Source: Cyclobacteriaceae bacterium (GTDB taxonomy: Bacteria > Bacteroidota > Bacteroidia > Cytophagales > Cyclobacteriaceae). Taken from it: a DNA stretch of 64,000 bases. The stretch is taken from assembly GCA_958296015.1 (NCBI GenBank), contig CATQIH010000035.1, positions 62,001-126,000 on the forward strand. The letters are read 5' to 3'. Shown in pieces: positions 28,401 to 36,363 of this stretch. How positions within the stretch are numbered: the first letter of the stretch is position 1; every line of letters starts with the position of its first letter. The position numbers and the translations under genes are program-made. The notes under the pieces were generated by a model, which was not told the DNA's origin, made no database searches, and was given only the letters and a program-made list of their open reading frames with translations.

Positions 28401-30284
28401 GCAGACTTTGATATCAAATCTTCCAATCCTGATAAACCTGTGCTTGCAGGTAATGACGTACTGTTGGATTTTGATTTGCAGAAAAACACGGGCAAGATCA
28501 GTCCTGAAGTAGAAGGTGTAGCGGCTATAGAGTTTCCGTATGCACAGTTCAAAACATCCATCACGGAGGCTATCTGGGATTTGAAGGATGAAACCGTCAA
28601 GATGAGCAAGCCTAAAGATGTAGACATCTCAAACTCTTACTTCTATGCTACCCGCAAAGAACTCGACTCGCTGGTGTTTAATGCAGAAGAAGCTATTTAC
28701 CGCATTCCACTGCTGCAACTGGACGTATCCGGTGTGCCCTATATTCAGGTAGCGGATGCCAAGATTACCCCTGAAAACAACAAGGTGCAGATATTGGAGA
28801 ATGCAACCTTCGAGACGTTCAAGAATGCTTCTTTGGTTATTGATACTGTTAATGAGTACCATAAACTCTACAATGGAACCATTGATGTGCTTTCGCGCAA
28901 TGAGTTCAAAGGAAAAGCTACGTATGAACTGGTGTCGGCTGCCGATACTTTTGCTATTGAAATGACAGACTTTCATCAGGAAGAAATGCAGGAAGGCAAA
29001 AAGAAGAAACTGGTGAAACATACCATAGCGCAGGGAGAAGTACAGGAATCGCAGAATATTATTATTTCACCGGGGATGTTGTACCGCGGAAAAGTAAATA
29101 TGGAAGCACAGAAAGAGGCTCTGGAACTGGATGGAGAAGTGAAACTGGACTTCAAAAAGATTCCGAACTACGATACCTGGATCAGCTACCAAAGCGAAGC
29201 CGGGCAGAAAAAGCTGGAATTCAATTTTGAGCAAAGCGTTACCGACCAGGGAGAGCCGCTGGTAGCCGGCCTGCACCTGAGCAGTGCAGACAATTCGCTG
29301 TATACTACCTTTGTAACACAGCGGCGTTCGCCAGATGATATGGATATTTTTAAACCTTCGGGGCTGCTGTCATACGATGAAGATAAGCAGGAATATGCTA
29401 TTCGCGATCCGAAAAAGTATAAGGCAGATGCGTTGTCAGGCAAGGTATTTACGTACAACGAGAACACACAGACTATTGGCATAGAAGGACCCGTCAGCTT
29501 TTTGCCTGAGGCAGAAAAAGGATTGTCTGTGAGAACTGCCGTTCTGGGCAAAGGTAATCTGGAGAAAAACGAATTCACCTTTGATGCTTTTATGGCTCTG
29601 AACATAGATTTGCCTCAACAAGCGGTTGATCTGATGGGCGCAGACCTAGACCAGGCCATGAACAAATCGGGCGCGCCTGCTGCCAGCAACGACCGAAGCC
29701 GGTTGCTCTACAAACTTGCTGAAATTGTAGGAGACGTAGCTGCCAAAGCTTATGACAAAAGCTCAGTGACCGACTATACGCCGCTGGCTTCTGTGTCGAA
29801 AGAGCTGGTCAAGACCCTGGTGATCTCAGATGTGACCCTGCAATGGTCAGATGAGCATAAAGCCTGGTACAGCACCACGCCGCTGGGCATCTCCAATGTA
29901 TCAGAAACGGATGTCAATGGTGCGCTGAATGGGTTTTTGGAAATCAAACCTACAGAAGAAGGCACCATGCTGAACATTTTTATGCAGGCTACGGCAGATT
30001 CGTGGTACTATTTCACGTATCAGAACAGCCGCATGGGTATCTGGGCTTACAACGAAAAGTTCTGCGATGTAATTGGCAGCAAATCCAATATCAACAAGGC
30101 CAAGCCCGGCGATTTTGCTTTCTATCTAAGCGATATAGCCGAGACGCTCAACTATGTCAATCGCTTCCGCAAAACGTACCTGGGCATAGATGAACCCTAC
30201 AACCTGGACATTGCACCGGCAGTGATTGCAGGCGAAGAAAAAGCCACTCCTGCGGACAAGGAAGCTGAACGTGATGGGTTTTAA
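25440..30284 (+). CDS. Very large exported protein of unknown function (1614 aa)
   Basis: I do not recognise a named family. A signal peptide ends HISMAQ, with predicted mature N-terminal Gln. Residues about 28-165 look helical. Residues about 178-245 are an acidic, Gln/Thr-rich low-complexity linker (many Glu and Asp, several Trp). The remaining 1350 residues alternate short strands with phrases such as FDGTLYSGNLEFVGKNFTF, LQLDVSGVPYIQVADAKITP and MLYRGKVNMEAQKEALELDG that recall repeated beta-sandwich or OstA-like strands. Around residues 535-600 a segment (NEKVVRTAMQDLMGRGFVDY followed by a QVTLRRR wing) looks like a winged helix, odd for an exported protein. No membrane helix, lipobox or T9SS domain is seen. 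It is a single-gene unit between a terminator and a palindromic element. Base composition is like the neighbours. Confidence 0.6.
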   Translation: MAITQRTVYIVLIFITLSHISMAQHYQLSDSIKAYGDAVSNMLQKTNDSTYAKAGRQFAGIWYGTSFSKAQQDTLMAASAVMQKKNYNTVPYLADYYETLVYAVDSAKLSQKQMTDLLGMLLKTVQHYDRRQYGNAIGTLKQFLKYQALYYANYNKVYVDSKDFSFSFVDPPKDVIEAAPAEESAQSQEDVWGDPDQQSTDQTTAWDALPEDEDWNSGWGDTTATETPEEKAEEKKILEYIVEDPEQPVLEGPLLHFNKANLAFITPFDSASLVNTKGDLILTTYAFVGEEGKFNWQMAGLSADSVFYTLNKYNFDIRTPKLSAENGLMTYKGKIDKPVKGMFQFASQRHASLKDVHYPRFKSYDNNIKVHIFNSSAANPNTVAYLGGFSLEGRQISSSSLLEDNATVEVKDQKHKKFKAVSGRFNIGDSLITSKQASITIYQRGDSIYHPAVELKYILDSARLTVLLGDGALKNTPFTASYVNMDITADVMRWDLRTDSINIATLAARDKVPVVFESHDYFNESSFDNLAKMYNFHPLIMAVGYARKNNTSTFYADDLAKSNGQNEKVVRTAMQDLMGRGFVDYDSQTGQVTLRRRAYLYVLSKAKRVDHDDIMLPSIEAKLPNATLRLSDKEITLRGIDRFYISNTLNVYIKPKDKEVILLGNRNFKFDGTLYSGNLEFVGKNFTFNYDSFLVNLPIIDSISFYIADEKGNRKKVDNTLQSAEAEENADVASVSVKKTSGTLYINMPDNKSARQIIPQYPKFNATDGAIVYFNGKNVLDGAYDKSTYFAIPPFAMDSLNNIDNSVISFKGTLYSDILPPIDETLRIMPDNSMGFEHKIPEAGYALYNGTATLSNQLRLDANGLRANGTIHHLTSTLSSQDFILYPDSVIAKGDLFDMQAGALAQTSFPQAHTENYDIRWMPQLDSMYLTNKKDKPFQLYDQAVSLDGELVLTSKGLLGGGKLLAQGSEAISKDMSFKQYQYAARHADFDIKSSNPDKPVLAGNDVLLDFDLQKNTGKISPEVEGVAAIEFPYAQFKTSITEAIWDLKDETVKMSKPKDVDISNSYFYATRKELDSLVFNAEEAIYRIPLLQLDVSGVPYIQVADAKITPENNKVQILENATFETFKNASLVIDTVNEYHKLYNGTIDVLSRNEFKGKATYELVSAADTFAIEMTDFHQEEMQEGKKKKLVKHTIAQGEVQESQNIIISPGMLYRGKVNMEAQKEALELDGEVKLDFKKIPNYDTWISYQSEAGQKKLEFNFEQSVTDQGEPLVAGLHLSSADNSLYTTFVTQRRSPDDMDIFKPSGLLSYDEDKQEYAIRDPKKYKADALSGKVFTYNENTQTIGIEGPVSFLPEAEKGLSVRTAVLGKGNLEKNEFTFDAFMALNIDLPQQAVDLMGADLDQAMNKSGAPAASNDRSRLLYKLAEIVGDVAAKAYDKSSVTDYTPLASVSKELVKTLVISDVTLQWSDEHKAWYSTTPLGISNVSETDVNGALNGFLEIKPTEEGTMLNIFMQATADSWYYFTYQNSRMGIWAYNEKFCDVIGSKSNINKAKPGDFAFYLSDIAETLNYVNRFRKTYLGIDEPYNLDIAPAVIAGEEKATPADKEAERDGF

Positions 30285-30308
30285 ATAGTTGCCATACCTG
30301 ATATACGC

Positions 30309-30464
30309 CCAATGCCGTCAACTTAAGGATTCGTTGCCAGTCGCTCGCGTCCCGCGAGTGACGACTATGAGAAGGCATCCTGCCTTCTGAGGCTGGAAGC
30401 CTCAAAAATAGTGATCACTTGGCTGGAGCCAAGCGATTGATTTTTCTTAAGTTGACAGCATTGG
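30309..30464. repeat. Nested palindromic element with four inner hairpins
   Basis: A 156-base intergenic structure. The outer arms (30309-30327 and 30446-30464, 19 bases each, one mismatch) carry CCAATGCYGTCAACTTAAG and its complement. Inside are four hairpins in a row: 30340-30362 (10-bp arms, loop TCC, one wobble), 30370-30388 (8-bp arms, loop TCC), 30388-30404 (7-bp arms, loop GGA) and 30418-30433 (6-bp arms, loop TGGA). The whole could fold into a cruciform or multibranched RNA. It lies in the 418-base gap between the giant exported protein gene and plsY, which otherwise holds no ORF I would support. It resembles REP/BIME-type dispersed elements, but no transposase is linked. Confidence 0.8.
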
Positions 30465-30702
30465 ATATACGCCTGGGTATAATGATCAAATAGCAAAAAA
30501 CAAAAATCAAATAATGAACACATACCAAAGCCCAAGCTCCAAATGGTTTGAGGCTTTGGTCATTGAGGGTTCCTTTATTATTTGTATTTTGACATTTGGT
30601 GCTTGCTATTTTAACAGCCATCTGCATCCTATATACCTTCTCTTATTTTGTATATCTCGTAAATCATGCTAAACTTTAGCATTTGAGCTAAGTTAACTTT
30701 CT

Positions 30703-31347
30703 ATGAACACCTTTCTGCTTGTTCCTGCTATTATCATTGCCTACTTACTGGGTTCCATCCCTACAGCCGTGTGGTACGGGCTGCGCTTTTATCATGTAGA
30801 CGTTCGCCAGCATGGAAGTGGCAATGCCGGTGCTACCAATACCTTCAGAGTGCTGGGGAAAAAGGCAGGCACTGTTGTACTGCTCATCGATATCTTAAAA
30901 GGCATTGCAGCCACCATGCTGGCCTTTGCACTATTAGCTCTGGGAGCCATCAGTGCCGGTCATATAGTAGAATATAAGCTATTGCTTGGCATTGTAGCTG
31001 TGATAGGCCATGTGTTTCCTGTGTTCACCAACTTCAAAGGAGGAAAGGGCGTGGCAACGTTGCTGGGGCTGGTCATTTCCATACAACCATTGTTGGCACT
31101 GACGTGCATTGTGTTGTTTGTCATCATACTGTCCATCTCAAAGTACGTATCACTGAGTTCGCTGCTGGCTTCACTTGCTTTTCCGTTGCTGCTGTTGTTT
31201 CCGCCGTTTAAAACAGACGAACCTCTGCTCATTGGCTTTGGATTCACCATGTTTGTGGTGCTTGCCATCACACACAAAAAGAACATCATCCGGTTATTTA
31301 AGGGAAACGAAAATCGTACGTATCTTTGGGCAAAGAAAAGTTCTTGA
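30703..31347 (+). CDS. plsY: Glycerol-3-phosphate acyltransferase PlsY
   Basis: A 214-residue polytopic membrane enzyme that moves an acyl group from acyl-phosphate to glycerol 3-phosphate, the first step of phospholipid synthesis. The three PlsY motifs are visible: YLLGSIPTAVWYG with the following DVRQHGSGNAGATNTFRVLGKKAG, the central GHVFPVFTNFKGGKGVAT with its invariant glycines, and the C-terminal AITHKKNIIRLFKGNE. About five hydrophobic segments separate them. The stop is 25 bases before the M20 dipeptidase start, so an operon plsY-dipeptidase-nudix is likely. Confidence 0.95.
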   Translation: MNTFLLVPAIIIAYLLGSIPTAVWYGLRFYHVDVRQHGSGNAGATNTFRVLGKKAGTVVLLIDILKGIAATMLAFALLALGAISAGHIVEYKLLLGIVAVIGHVFPVFTNFKGGKGVATLLGLVISIQPLLALTCIVLFVIILSISKYVSLSSLLASLAFPLLLLFPPFKTDEPLLIGFGFTMFVVLAITHKKNIIRLFKGNENRTYLWAKKSS

Positions 31348-31372
31348 TACAATATATAAATATACACACCAC

Positions 31373-32749
31373 ATGAACACACCCACTAACAATCCATATA
31401 TTACTAAAAACCAGGACCGCTTTGTTGAAGAGCTGTTGGAGCTTCTGAAGATACCTTCGGTCAGTACAGATAAGAAATTCAAAGGAGATATCCTTAAAGC
31501 AGCAGAGTATCTCAGGCAAAAGCTGGAGGCTGTAGGCGTTGACCACGCCGAAATCTGTCAGACGGCAGGCCATCCTATCGTCTATGCCGAAAAGATCATT
31601 GACCCGAAGCTACCTACCGTGCTGGTATACGGGCACTACGATGTGCAGCCGGCCGATCCGTATGAGCTATGGGAAACTCCGCCTTTTGACCCGCAAATCA
31701 GGGGCGGCAAGATCTATGCCCGTGGTGCCTGTGACGATAAAGGGCAAGTATACATGCACGTAAAAGCCCTGGAGACTATGCTGGCAGAAGGCACGCTTAC
31801 CTGCAACATCAAAATGATGATCGAAGGAGAAGAAGAAATAGGCTCCGATCATCTGGGTGATTTTGTCAGAGACAACAAAGAAAAGCTGTCAGCCGATGTC
31901 GTGCTGATCTCTGATACAGACATTATCGACAACGAGAACCCCTCCATCACCGTAGGGCTTCGTGGGCTGAGCTATATGGAGGTGGAAGTAACCGGACCTA
32001 ACCGCGATCTGCACTCAGGTATGTATGGCGGTGCGGTAGCCAATCCGATCAACGTGCTGTGCAAGATGATCGCTTCGCTCAAAGATGATCAGGGAAGAAT
32101 TACCATTCCTGGCTTTTACGACAAAGTGGTGGAACTCACGGATGCGCAACGCAAAGAGGTGAATCGCCCACCGTACGATGAGGAAAAATACAAAAAGAGC
32201 CTCAACATCAAAGAAGTAGCCGGTGAGAGCGGATACACCACAGCTGAGCGCATCGGCATCCGCCCTACTTTGGATGTGAATGGCATCTGGGGCGGTTATA
32301 CGGGAGAAGGTGCCAAGACGGTGCTGCCCTCCAAAGCCCATGCAAAAATATCCATGCGCCTGGTACCAGACCAGTACCATAAGGAGATAGATGAGCTTTT
32401 CATCAAACACATACAAGCCATTGCGCCAGATACGGTGACGGTCAAAGTCACCTCGCATCATGGCGGGCAGCCAGCCGTAGTGCCTACAGATTCGGAGGCT
32501 ATCCGGGCAGCCAGTCAGGCTTTTGAGGAAGCCTGGGGCAAGCAACCATTCCTCACCCGCGAGGGCGGCAGTATTCCTATTGTATCGCTGTTTCAGAAAG
32601 AGCTGGGACTGGATTCTGTGCTGATGGGTTTTGGTCTGCACGAAGATGCCATCCACTCGCCTAACGAAAGCTACGGCATCTTCAATTTCCTGAAAGGCAT
32701 AGAGACAATCATTTTGTTTTATAAGTACTTTGCTAAAACGAAGCAATAG
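31373..32749 (+). CDS. M20 family dipeptidase
   Basis: A 458-residue zinc dipeptidase of the M20/M25/M40 family, cytoplasmic (no signal peptide). Metal and catalytic motifs: VLVYGHYDVQPADPYELW (His and catalytic Asp), ARGACDDKGQVYMHVKALE (bridging Asp), MIEGEEEIGSDHL (catalytic Glu pair) and the dimerisation-domain GLRGLSYMEVEVTGPNRDLH. Near the end GGSIPIVSLFQ and GLHEDAIHSPNE supply the last ligand. I use the ATG at 31373; the frame is open upstream but would run through plsY. The stop codon directly abuts the GTG start of the Nudix gene. Confidence 0.93.
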   Translation: MNTPTNNPYITKNQDRFVEELLELLKIPSVSTDKKFKGDILKAAEYLRQKLEAVGVDHAEICQTAGHPIVYAEKIIDPKLPTVLVYGHYDVQPADPYELWETPPFDPQIRGGKIYARGACDDKGQVYMHVKALETMLAEGTLTCNIKMMIEGEEEIGSDHLGDFVRDNKEKLSADVVLISDTDIIDNENPSITVGLRGLSYMEVEVTGPNRDLHSGMYGGAVANPINVLCKMIASLKDDQGRITIPGFYDKVVELTDAQRKEVNRPPYDEEKYKKSLNIKEVAGESGYTTAERIGIRPTLDVNGIWGGYTGEGAKTVLPSKAHAKISMRLVPDQYHKEIDELFIKHIQAIAPDTVTVKVTSHHGGQPAVVPTDSEAIRAASQAFEEAWGKQPFLTREGGSIPIVSLFQKELGLDSVLMGFGLHEDAIHSPNESYGIFNFLKGIETIILFYKYFAKTKQ

Positions 32750-33304
32750 GTGAAGGATACCTTAGATTGGGAAACAGTTTCTCAAAAATACCTGCTCAAA
32801 GACCGTTGGATCAGCCTTCGGGCAGATGTCTGCAAGATGCCCAATGGCAGGATCGTAGAGCCTTACTATGTGCTAGAGTACCCCGACTTTGTAAATGTAG
32901 TGGCCATCACTGAGCAGCAAGAGATTGTGATGGTACGGCAGTACCGCCATGCCTATGGCAAAACAGTACTAGAATTGCCTGGCGGCATCGTTGATCCGGG
33001 CGAATCGTATGCTACGGCTGCCCGGCGGGAGTTGCTGGAAGAAACCGGCTATACGGCAGAAAGCTTTGAAGAACTGGCCAGAATATCGCCCAATCCGTCC
33101 AGCATGACCAACCTATCTGTATCTTATCTGGCAATAAACGCCAAAAAGGCATCTGCACAGCAACTAGACCATACCGAGGATATTGAAGTGGTTGTGATGC
33201 CGTTGGAAGAAGTGGTTCAGCTACTAAAAAGTAACAAAATCGTACACGCCACGCATGTAGCCACGCTGTTTTATATGCTACAGCGGATCAGAGAGGAGAA
33301 ATGA
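32750..33304 (+). CDS. Nudix hydrolase (ADP-ribose pyrophosphatase type)
   Basis: A 184-residue hydrolase of nucleoside-diphosphate-linked compounds. The Nudix box is complete, GGIVDPGESYATAARRELLEETGY (G-x5-E-x7-REL-x-EE-x-GY), preceded by VMVRQYRHAYGKTVLELPGG, a pattern typical of ADP-ribose or ADP-sugar pyrophosphatases. It starts with GTG right after the dipeptidase stop, which indicates coupled translation. The C-terminus, VHATHVATLFYMLQRIREEK, is unremarkable. The substrate is an inference from the upstream motif. Confidence 0.88.
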   Translation: MKDTLDWETVSQKYLLKDRWISLRADVCKMPNGRIVEPYYVLEYPDFVNVVAITEQQEIVMVRQYRHAYGKTVLELPGGIVDPGESYATAARRELLEETGYTAESFEELARISPNPSSMTNLSVSYLAINAKKASAQQLDHTEDIEVVVMPLEEVVQLLKSNKIVHATHVATLFYMLQRIREEK

Positions 33305-33370
33305 GTACTCGTATTTCTCTATGATAGGCATAATTCGGAACGCGCAGTCTTAGCCTTGTCTTTATGTGAA

Positions 33371-33537
33371 GGCTTCAGTTGCAAACTGAAGCCAGAATTG
33401 AGAAAGCGACCGCGTCTGGCCGACCGCGTCTGGCCGTAACGCAGTGGAGGGATCTTACCGATGCAGCCGCTGTGGATGCAGCCGCAGTGCCGACTGTAGC
33501 CGATTGGCTATGTCGATAAGATCCCTAACGGGATGAC
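33371..33537. repeat. Complex intergenic repeat cluster
   Basis: Inside a 415-base space without a credible gene (33305-33719) there are four nested signals. A perfect 10-bp hairpin has arms GGCTTCAGTT (33371-33380) and AACTGAAGCC (33384-33393). A 14-base direct repeat GACCGCGTCTGGCC occurs twice head to tail (33408-33421, 33422-33435). Arms of 13 bases with one mismatch (33449-33461, 33513-33525) enclose about 50 bases, which hold two copies of GATGCAGCCGC. The right end, AAGATCCCTAACGGGATGAC (33518-33537), recurs exactly at 46607-46626. It looks like layered insertion of dispersed repeats. Confidence 0.75.
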
Positions 33538-33719
33538 TAAGTTAGTAGTTCCTTCAGTTTCTTTGTACCGCGCAATTCAAATGGTGATGTTCCCGGATGA
33601 TTCAATCAGGCTAAATATCTTACATGCGTAAGAGTACCTTTACAACGTAGTTGATCAACGCAATACCGACTCCTACTTTTGAAGCATCAAATAATTGTGT
33701 ACCCAAAATCAACGTACTT

Positions 33720-34412
33720 ATGGCACTGAAATACTTTTTAGTAGACAACGCACTGACTCCGAACCCTACCGACTGCCGGGCAGTATCTAAGCACGACAAA
33801 ACCATCACCATGAAACAGATCATCGATCTGATCAACTATCGGAATGTGGGAGTCACCCGTTCGCAGATCGTAGCAGTACTGGATGAGTTTATGGAAGCCA
33901 TCAAGATGTTTCTGAAAGAAGGAGATAAAATACAGACGACCATCTTCACCATCACTCCTACAGTATCTGGTGTATTCATAGACATGAATGATACCTTTGA
34001 TCGTAGCAGGCATGGTATTAATATTAACATAAGCCCCAGAGGTGAGTTAGAGGTAGTCTCCGACATCATTGAACCGATAAAGATACAGCAGGACAAGAAT
34101 CTGCCCCAGATCAATACCTTCTTTGATATTACTACTGATCAAAACGATGCAGTCATCACTCCCGGGCTACCTGCCAAAATCTTCGGCTTCAACCTGCGGG
34201 TAGACCAGGCTGATGATGAGCAAGGCGTATACTTTACCAGGTTGAGCAACAATAAAGACACTAAAGTAAGCGTATTTATAGATAATAACCCTTCTAAGTT
34301 ATCTATCGTGGTGCCTGCCCTACCTGCCGGAGACTATGCATTAAAGGTAAAAGCCAAGATCAACGGCAAGCTCTATACCACCGAACATTTTGCTACCTTG
34401 CAGGTAGTATAA
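33720..34412 (+). CDS. HU-like DNA-binding protein with C-terminal Ig-like domain
   Basis: A 230-residue protein. Residues 1-110 match HU-like DNA-binding domain proteins of Bacteroidota (ALKYFLVDNALTPNPTDCRA, VGVTRSQIVAVLDEFMEAI, FLKEGDKIQTTIFTITPTVSGVF, GININISPRGELEVV). Residues about 135-230 are an Ig-like domain of the DUF4469 type (NDAVITPGLPAKIFGFNLRV, VSVFIDNNPSKLSIVVPALPAGDYALKVKA). I use ATG 33720, because 23 upstream codons from 33651 lack family features. Related proteins are cytoplasmic and thought to be nucleoid-associated. It sits between two repeat-rich spacers. Confidence 0.82.
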   Translation: MALKYFLVDNALTPNPTDCRAVSKHDKTITMKQIIDLINYRNVGVTRSQIVAVLDEFMEAIKMFLKEGDKIQTTIFTITPTVSGVFIDMNDTFDRSRHGININISPRGELEVVSDIIEPIKIQQDKNLPQINTFFDITTDQNDAVITPGLPAKIFGFNLRVDQADDEQGVYFTRLSNNKDTKVSVFIDNNPSKLSIVVPALPAGDYALKVKAKINGKLYTTEHFATLQVV

Positions 34413-34448
34413 GCAGATAGTGTTAGTTTTAAAACGTTTGTCCCAAAC

Positions 34449-34480
34449 AAAGCCTGGCCCACAAAGCCGGGCTTTTTTAT
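34449..34480 (+). terminator. Rho-independent terminator after HU-like gene
   Basis: Arms AAAGCCTGGC (34449-34458) and GCCGGGCTTT (34466-34475) pair with one wobble around a 7-base loop, followed by a T-run, 37 bases after the stop. Confidence 0.85.
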
Positions 34481-34577
34481 TGTAAACCTGTCGTATCTCT
34501 ATACTTTGTAGCATTTTACAACAAGTTCCCTACCAATGACATAGATTTTTTAATGCTCAAAACTAACACAAATCACT

Positions 34578-34860
34578 GGCTTCAGTTTGCAACTGAAGCT
34601 AAGAATAGAGCGTAGCAATAGCATTCCCTCTGCGATCCTTCCTGGATGACAATCGGAGAACTGCCATAAACAACCCTCGTGTTCACCAAATTACCATTAC
34701 TCATGGCTTCATTTCGCTTGCTCTGGTTTCAGTCTGTGACTGAAACTAAACTATCACGTTCCATCACTGGCTTCAGTTTGCAACCATCACTGGCTTCAGT
34801 TTGCAACCATCACTGGCTTCAGTTTGCAACCATCACTGGCTTCAGTTTGCAACTGAAGCC
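34578..34860. repeat. GGCTTCAGTT hairpins with 23-bp tandem amplification
   Basis: A first hairpin at 34578-34599 has the same GGCTTCAGTT/AACTGAAGC arms as the one at 33371. From 34762 a 23-base unit containing ggcttcagtttgcaac is repeated four times head to tail without change (34762-34784, 34785-34807, 34808-34830, 34831-34853); only the last copy is completed to a full 10-bp hairpin (34838-34860). The sequence after each full hairpin is also shared (tags such as agcgtagcaat), so the duplicated unit is part of a longer dispersed element. This is part of a roughly 770-base gene-free stretch (34481-35254). Confidence 0.85.
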
Positions 34861-34888
34861 AAGAATAAAGCGTAGCAATGGCATTCTC

Positions 34889-35080
34889 ATAGTAATGCTA
34901 GGTACCGTAGCAAGCAATGTTAGGCACCTTGACAAGCAATCCCAATGCCCGGAGATAGTAATGCCAGGTACCTCAACAAGCAATGCCAGGTATGCTGACA
35001 AGCAGTGTCCGGCACCCTAAGATAGTAATGGCAGGCACCCTGAGATAGCAATGCCACCTACCTTAGCAAGCAATCTTACG
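34889..35080. repeat. Degenerate 22-bp tandem array
   Basis: About nine units of 21-23 bases follow each other directly. They alternate between a form beginning ATAGTAATGCCAGGTACC and one beginning AAGCAATG(C/T)(C/T)AGG. Copies differ at several positions, so the array is old or under selection for pattern rather than exact sequence. No spacers separate the units, so it is not a CRISPR array. A short frame on the plus strand through it is not a credible gene. Past 35080 nothing is recognised until the glf remnant. Confidence 0.7.
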
Positions 35081-35254
35081 GGCTATTTGGTAAGGCTCTC
35101 TGGCACATCTGATAGTAATTGAGCAAGTGTTTTTCATATCAGCGGTCTGATGGTGATGCCATATCTGCTGTTGTAGGATGTGCTGAAATGAGCGTTTTGA
35201 TAAGGCGGCTTATTATAATCTTCACTTTCAGCAAAAAAGGTACATGGCTTTTTA

Positions 35255-36363
35255 TTAAAGAATCGAGCATTTGATCAGTTTTTTGCTTAGCGTAAGTGCC
35301 TGTGCTACCACCTGATCCATATTGTAATAACGATAAGTGCCAAGCCTTCCTACAAAATGGATATCAGGCAAGGTCTCAGCCAGTGCCTTGTATCGAGCAT
35401 AAAGCTTTGCATTCTCGGCCCTGGGCACTGGATAATAAGGATCACCTGTTGCACAGGGGTACTCGTAAGTAATACTGGTCTTATGACATTGCTGCCCGGT
35501 GATATGCTTGTATTCTGTGATACGGGTATAAGCATGTTCATTAGGGTAGTTAACTACCGCTACCGGCTGAAACTGATCTTTAGGCAAGGTTTTGTGTTCA
35601 AATTTTAAAGAACGGTAAGGGAGTTTGCCAAAGCAGTAATTAAAATATTCATCCACAGGTCCGGTATAGATCAGATGCTTGTGAGGAATTTTGTCTTTAA
35701 CAGCTTTATAATTTGTGTTTAGCAAAAGGTCTATCTTATCATTAGAAAGCATCTTCTCGAACATTTTGGTATAACCATGCAGAGGCATATACTGGTACGT
35801 GTCTTTGAAGTAATGATCGTCTGTATTGGTACGGGTAGGAATCCGGGAAGTGACGGATTTATCCAGTTCGGAAGGGTACACCCCCCACTGTTTCTTAGTG
35901 TATCCTTTGAAGAATTTTTCATATAAGTCCCATCTTACTTGGCTCACCACCACATCTTCTGAACTTCTGAAGTACGGATAGCAGGTATGTGTTCTCTGAC
36001 ATTATCAAAGTACTGTGCTAGTTCCTCAGCATTAAGGTTAAGCCTATATAACTTATTAACAGTAGTTAAATTGATAGGAATAGGCACCAGTTGCTGGTCT
36101 ACAGAAGCCAGCACCTTATGTTTATAGGGCCTCCACCGGGTAAATTGCGACAAATAGGCAAATACATCAGGCGAGTTGGTATGAAAAATATGCGGTCCAT
36201 ATTGATGCACCAAAATGCCAGCATCGTTGTAATAATCATATGCATTGCCCCCTACATGCGCTCTCTTATCTATGAGTAATACTTTCTTGTTGGTTTGACT
36301 GGCTAATCTTTCAGCCAGGGTACTACCAGCAAAACCTGCTCCTACAATAAGATAGTCATACAT
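35255..36363 (-). pseudogene. glf: UDP-galactopyranose mutase, split by 8-bp duplication
   Basis: Two adjacent frames together make a complete Glf, the flavoenzyme that converts UDP-galactopyranose to UDP-galactofuranose. The 5' part (36363 down to about 35970) has the FAD motif YLIVGAGFAGSTLAERLA, GGNAYDYYN, HQYGPHIFHTN and PIPINLTTVN. It then runs out of frame after AIRTSE into VQKMWW and a stop. The 3' part starts at VVSQVRWDLYEKFFKGYTKK and continues through PYRSLKFEH, EYPCATGDPYYPVP and GRLGTYRYYNMDQVV. At the junction CTTCTGAA is present twice in tandem (35956-35963, 35964-35971, plus strand); removing one copy restores RTSE-D-VVVSQV exactly. So a single 8-bp slip inactivates the gene and could revert. 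Confidence 0.92.

Noticed and set aside
31175-31372. Longer N-terminus for the M20 dipeptidase
   Set aside because: The extension overlaps plsY in another frame and lacks conservation; ATG 31373 gives the normal family start.
34762-34853. CRISPR-like array of 23-bp repeats
   Set aside because: The copies follow each other without spacers, the unit is half of a hairpin found elsewhere, and no cas gene is near.
34679-35020. A 113-codon plus-strand frame
   Set aside because: It runs through tandem repeats and its protein is just the translated repeat; no family features.
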